DNA of 64,000 nt from Solirubrobacterales bacterium (lineage in GTDB: Bacteria; Actinomycetota; Thermoleophilia; Solirubrobacterales; 70-9), in NCBI GenBank assembly GCA_020438295.1, contig JAGQUV010000002.1, positions 1 to 64,000 on the forward strand, written 5' to 3'. This document shows positions 62,308 to 64,000 of this stretch, one piece after another; position 1 is the first letter of the stretch; each line of letters starts with the position of its first letter. A model generated the notes under the pieces. It worked only from the letters and a program-made list of their open reading frames with translations. It made no database searches and had not been told where the DNA came from. The translations under genes were made by a program, and so were the position numbers.

Positions 62308-62907
62308 TCAGCCGGATTCGCCGTCGATCGCGAAGCGCCTGACGTCGGCTTCGAGCTCGGCGCTCGTCGCATAGGGGCCGTGTCTGATGTGGGTCTGGTT
62401 TCCTTCGCTGTCGAAGAACGCGGTCGCCGGAAAGCCCAGGGTCGCTCCCAACGCGGTCGCGATCTCCTTGTCGGGATCGGAATAGCTCGGATAGGGGACC
62501 GGGTTCGAATCGAGGAAGGTCATGGCCGAGTCCCGGTCGTCGTCCGAATCGACACCGATGAAAGCGACCTTTCGGCCGAGCTCGGAGCCAACCTTCTGGA
62601 AGTGGGGGAACTCGGCCCGGCAGGGTCCGCACCAGGAGGCCCAGACGTTGACCACCGCGGGAAAACCGTTGAGCTGTTCGAGCCGCTCCTCGAAGGCCGG
62701 CCTGCCTCCGCCGAGCAATTGGTCACCCTGGCGGTGGAGGCCGGCCAGCGGCGGCGGCGACCCGTCCAGGAGCTTGGCGTAGTCCGGTGGGGGCGAGCCG
62801 GATTCATCCCCGCCGTCACCACCACAGCCGGCCACCGCAACGACCGCGGCGCACAGCATTCCGAGGGCGAGATATTTCCCGAATCGGGTGTGAGGCGACC
62901 GCGACAT
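62308..62907 (-). CDS. TlpA/ResA-like thioredoxin-fold lipoprotein
   Basis: 199 residues. Signal peptide with lipobox AVAGCGG (Cys28), so membrane-anchored outside the cytoplasm. The thioredoxin-fold domain has the active site WCGPC (Cys93, Cys96) in VVNVWASWCGPCRAEFPHF and the cis-proline loop GFPATAFFDSEG. It is likely to reduce or oxidise exported cysteines, as in cytochrome c maturation or envelope redox. No ccd or ccs gene is adjacent. A hexamer AATCAT ends 7 bases before the ATG. Confidence 0.9.
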   Translation of the reverse strand: MSRSPHTRFGKYLALGMLCAAVVAVAGCGGDGGDESGSPPPDYAKLLDGSPPPLAGLHRQGDQLLGGGRPAFEERLEQLNGFPAVVNVWASWCGPCRAEFPHFQKVGSELGRKVAFIGVDSDDDRDSAMTFLDSNPVPYPSYSDPDKEIATALGATLGFPATAFFDSEGNQTHIRHGPYATSAELEADVRRFAIDGESG

Positions 62908-63063
62908 GCCAGTAATGATTAAATACAGACGTTCGATCCGCCGTGTGGCGGTTCGCGGAGGTAGCCGGTGGCCGACCCGTCCTGTCGCCGCCGGAGATCT
63001 TCATCCATCCACCCGTCCGGGCGGAACCTGGTTCAAGGGGCCCGGACTACCTGCGAAGGCTAA
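62908..63063. other. Divergent intergenic region between TlpA and helicase genes
   Basis: 156 bases with an AT-rich patch next to the TlpA start (the promoter side) and GC-rich sequence before the helicase. I see no RNA gene, repeat or clear operator in it. Confidence 0.5.
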
Positions 63064-64000
63064 TTGGCCACAAGTACAGCAACGCCCGCCACAGAGGCGG
63101 TTCCTTCAGCAACAGACATCAAACGCGCCGAACGGTTCGCGCGGGAGCCGCTCCTGCTCAACGGGGACGGACCCGAGTCGCTGGTCCCCGGCACGGCCCG
63201 CCGCCGGGCCCTTGACATGGCGCTCGCCGAGATCGAGGCCGGGGCGGAAGAACCGTCGATCGAGTGGCGCCGGAACTTCTCCCTGCTGCTCGGCCTCGAG
63301 CGGCTGATCGGCGAGGAGCCGCCCACCCTGCGCGACGGGGCCGAGCTGAACCCCCACCAGATCGATGCGCTGTCGGGCACCCTGACCGAGCTGCTGGCCG
63401 AGCAGCAGGTCGCGGCGACCGGGGACGACGACGCGCTGGCCGGGCTCGGATCCGAAGACGGCGCGACCCGGGTCGCAGCCGACGACGAGGCCACAGGTCG
63501 GCCGGACGACGACTCCGACTACTCGGCCGGCGAACGGGTCGACGACGACACCGATGAGGAAGAGGTCGAAGGCGAAGCCGACGAGAACGAGATCGACGAC
63601 GAGGCCGGCGAGCAAGCGACGGATCAGACCGACGAAGAGGTCGACGAAGATGAAGAGCCGGTCGACTGGGTCGATGTCGGTGGCGAAGAAGACGAAGAGC
63701 AGGCGCCCCAGTCGGACTCGGACGATCCCGGGGCCGAGCGCCGGTTCTGGTTCGAACATGCGACCGGGGCCGGAAAGACCGTCGCCGCGGTCGGCTTCAT
63801 CGAGGCGACCCGGACCGGCGGCGTGCTGATCCTCACCCACCGCCGCAACCTGGTCGACCAGTTCATCGGCGAGATCTCCGACCGCGGCTACCGCGAGCGC
63901 CTGCGCCCGCCGCTGTTGGACGGGCGCGACGAAGCCGACGGCCCGGTCACGGTCGAGACCTACCAGTGGTTCGTACGCAACGCCAAACGCATCTCGAACG
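63064..64000 (+). CDS. DEAD/DEAH-type helicase with long acidic insert, N-terminal part (cut by window edge)
   Basis: 312 codons are visible from TTG 63064 (a stop codon TAA lies immediately upstream in frame) and run off the window. The N-terminal about 95 residues are helical and unassigned. LNPHQIDALSGTLTELL (95-111) resembles the Q-motif helix before superfamily 2 cores. Residues about 120-222 are an insert extremely rich in Asp and Glu. Then come Walker A ATGAGKT (233-239) and LILTHRRNLVDQF (motif Ia). The insert lies between Q-motif and Walker A, an unusual place. Type III-restriction/SNF2-like ATPases share this core; which subgroup cannot be told without the rest. Confidence 0.8.
   Translation, partial: MATSTATPATEAVPSATDIKRAERFAREPLLLNGDGPESLVPGTARRRALDMALAEIEAGAEEPSIEWRRNFSLLLGLERLIGEEPPTLRDGAELNPHQIDALSGTLTELLAEQQVAATGDDDALAGLGSEDGATRVAADDEATGRPDDDSDYSAGERVDDDTDEEEVEGEADENEIDDEAGEQATDQTDEEVDEDEEPVDWVDVGGEEDEEQAPQSDSDDPGAERRFWFEHATGAGKTVAAVGFIEATRTGGVLILTHRRNLVDQFIGEISDRGYRERLRPPLLDGRDEADGPVTVETYQWFVRNAKRISN

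Overview
The window is a very GC-rich, densely coded bacterial chromosome segment with about 57 protein genes and one tRNA. Codons favour G or C at the third position, GTG and TTG starts are common, and neighbouring genes often overlap by 4 bases. Gene content points to the Actinomycetota, most likely a Thermoleophilia/Solirubrobacterales-type lineage. The pointers are the polA / rpsA-coaE / uvrB / uvrA order, a diphosphate-type phosphofructokinase, an ACT-malic enzyme and a baeRF-type protein. The placement is inferred from gene content only.

Layout. 0-13 kb (minus strand): the 5' end of uvrA with a LexA/SOS box, a DivIVA-like protein, a secreted S15/CocE-type hydrolase and uvrB; then a TetR/glycosyltransferase pair, a lytic transglycosylase-MFS-membrane protein operon, and rpsA-coaE, where coaE appears to use a CTG start. 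13-29 kb: an accessory catabolic region. A five-gene minus-strand operon (APC permease, M20 hydrolase, glutamine-synthetase-like ligase, acetoacetate-decarboxylase-fold protein, HpaE-like aldehyde dehydrogenase) follows an XRE-cupin (PuuR-like) regulator. Divergent from that regulator are a fumarylacetoacetase-family enzyme, an extradiol dioxygenase and a cytochrome P450. An aminotransferase, a class I amidotransferase and an MmsA-type dehydrogenase follow. Together they suggest gamma-glutamylation of an amine coupled to aromatic ring cleavage; this is a hypothesis. 29-36 kb: an ArsR-DUF2892-MMPL operon with a clear palindromic operator, YdcZ-polA, and a perfect 17-bp inverted repeat before the malic enzyme gene.

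36-51 kb: malic enzyme, an RTX-like secreted protein, an epimerase, trpF-trpB-trpA followed by a small membrane gene and PPi-type pfk, an HtrA lipoprotein protease, thiL, a flippase-like membrane protein, a bifunctional penicillin-binding protein, a CPBP protease and pyrE. 51-64 kb: an SDR gene, an MntR/MntH manganese pair with a possible 14-residue leader peptide, an enoyl-CoA hydratase, tRNA-Arg(CCU), a beta-helix protein gene lying between 120-bp direct repeats of the 3' end of the neighbouring baeRF gene, a galT-like gene, an NfeD-slipin pair, a TlpA lipoprotein, and the start of a helicase with a long acidic insert.

Two themes run through the window. At least fourteen genes have a -10-like hexamer (nearly always TANNNT) ending 6-7 bases before the start codon, which predicts leaderless mRNAs and helps choose starts. 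The polA-rpsA-coaE-uvrB-uvrA backbone, compact in mycobacteria, is split here by the catabolic region between polA and rpsA and by a smaller set of genes between coaE and uvrB.
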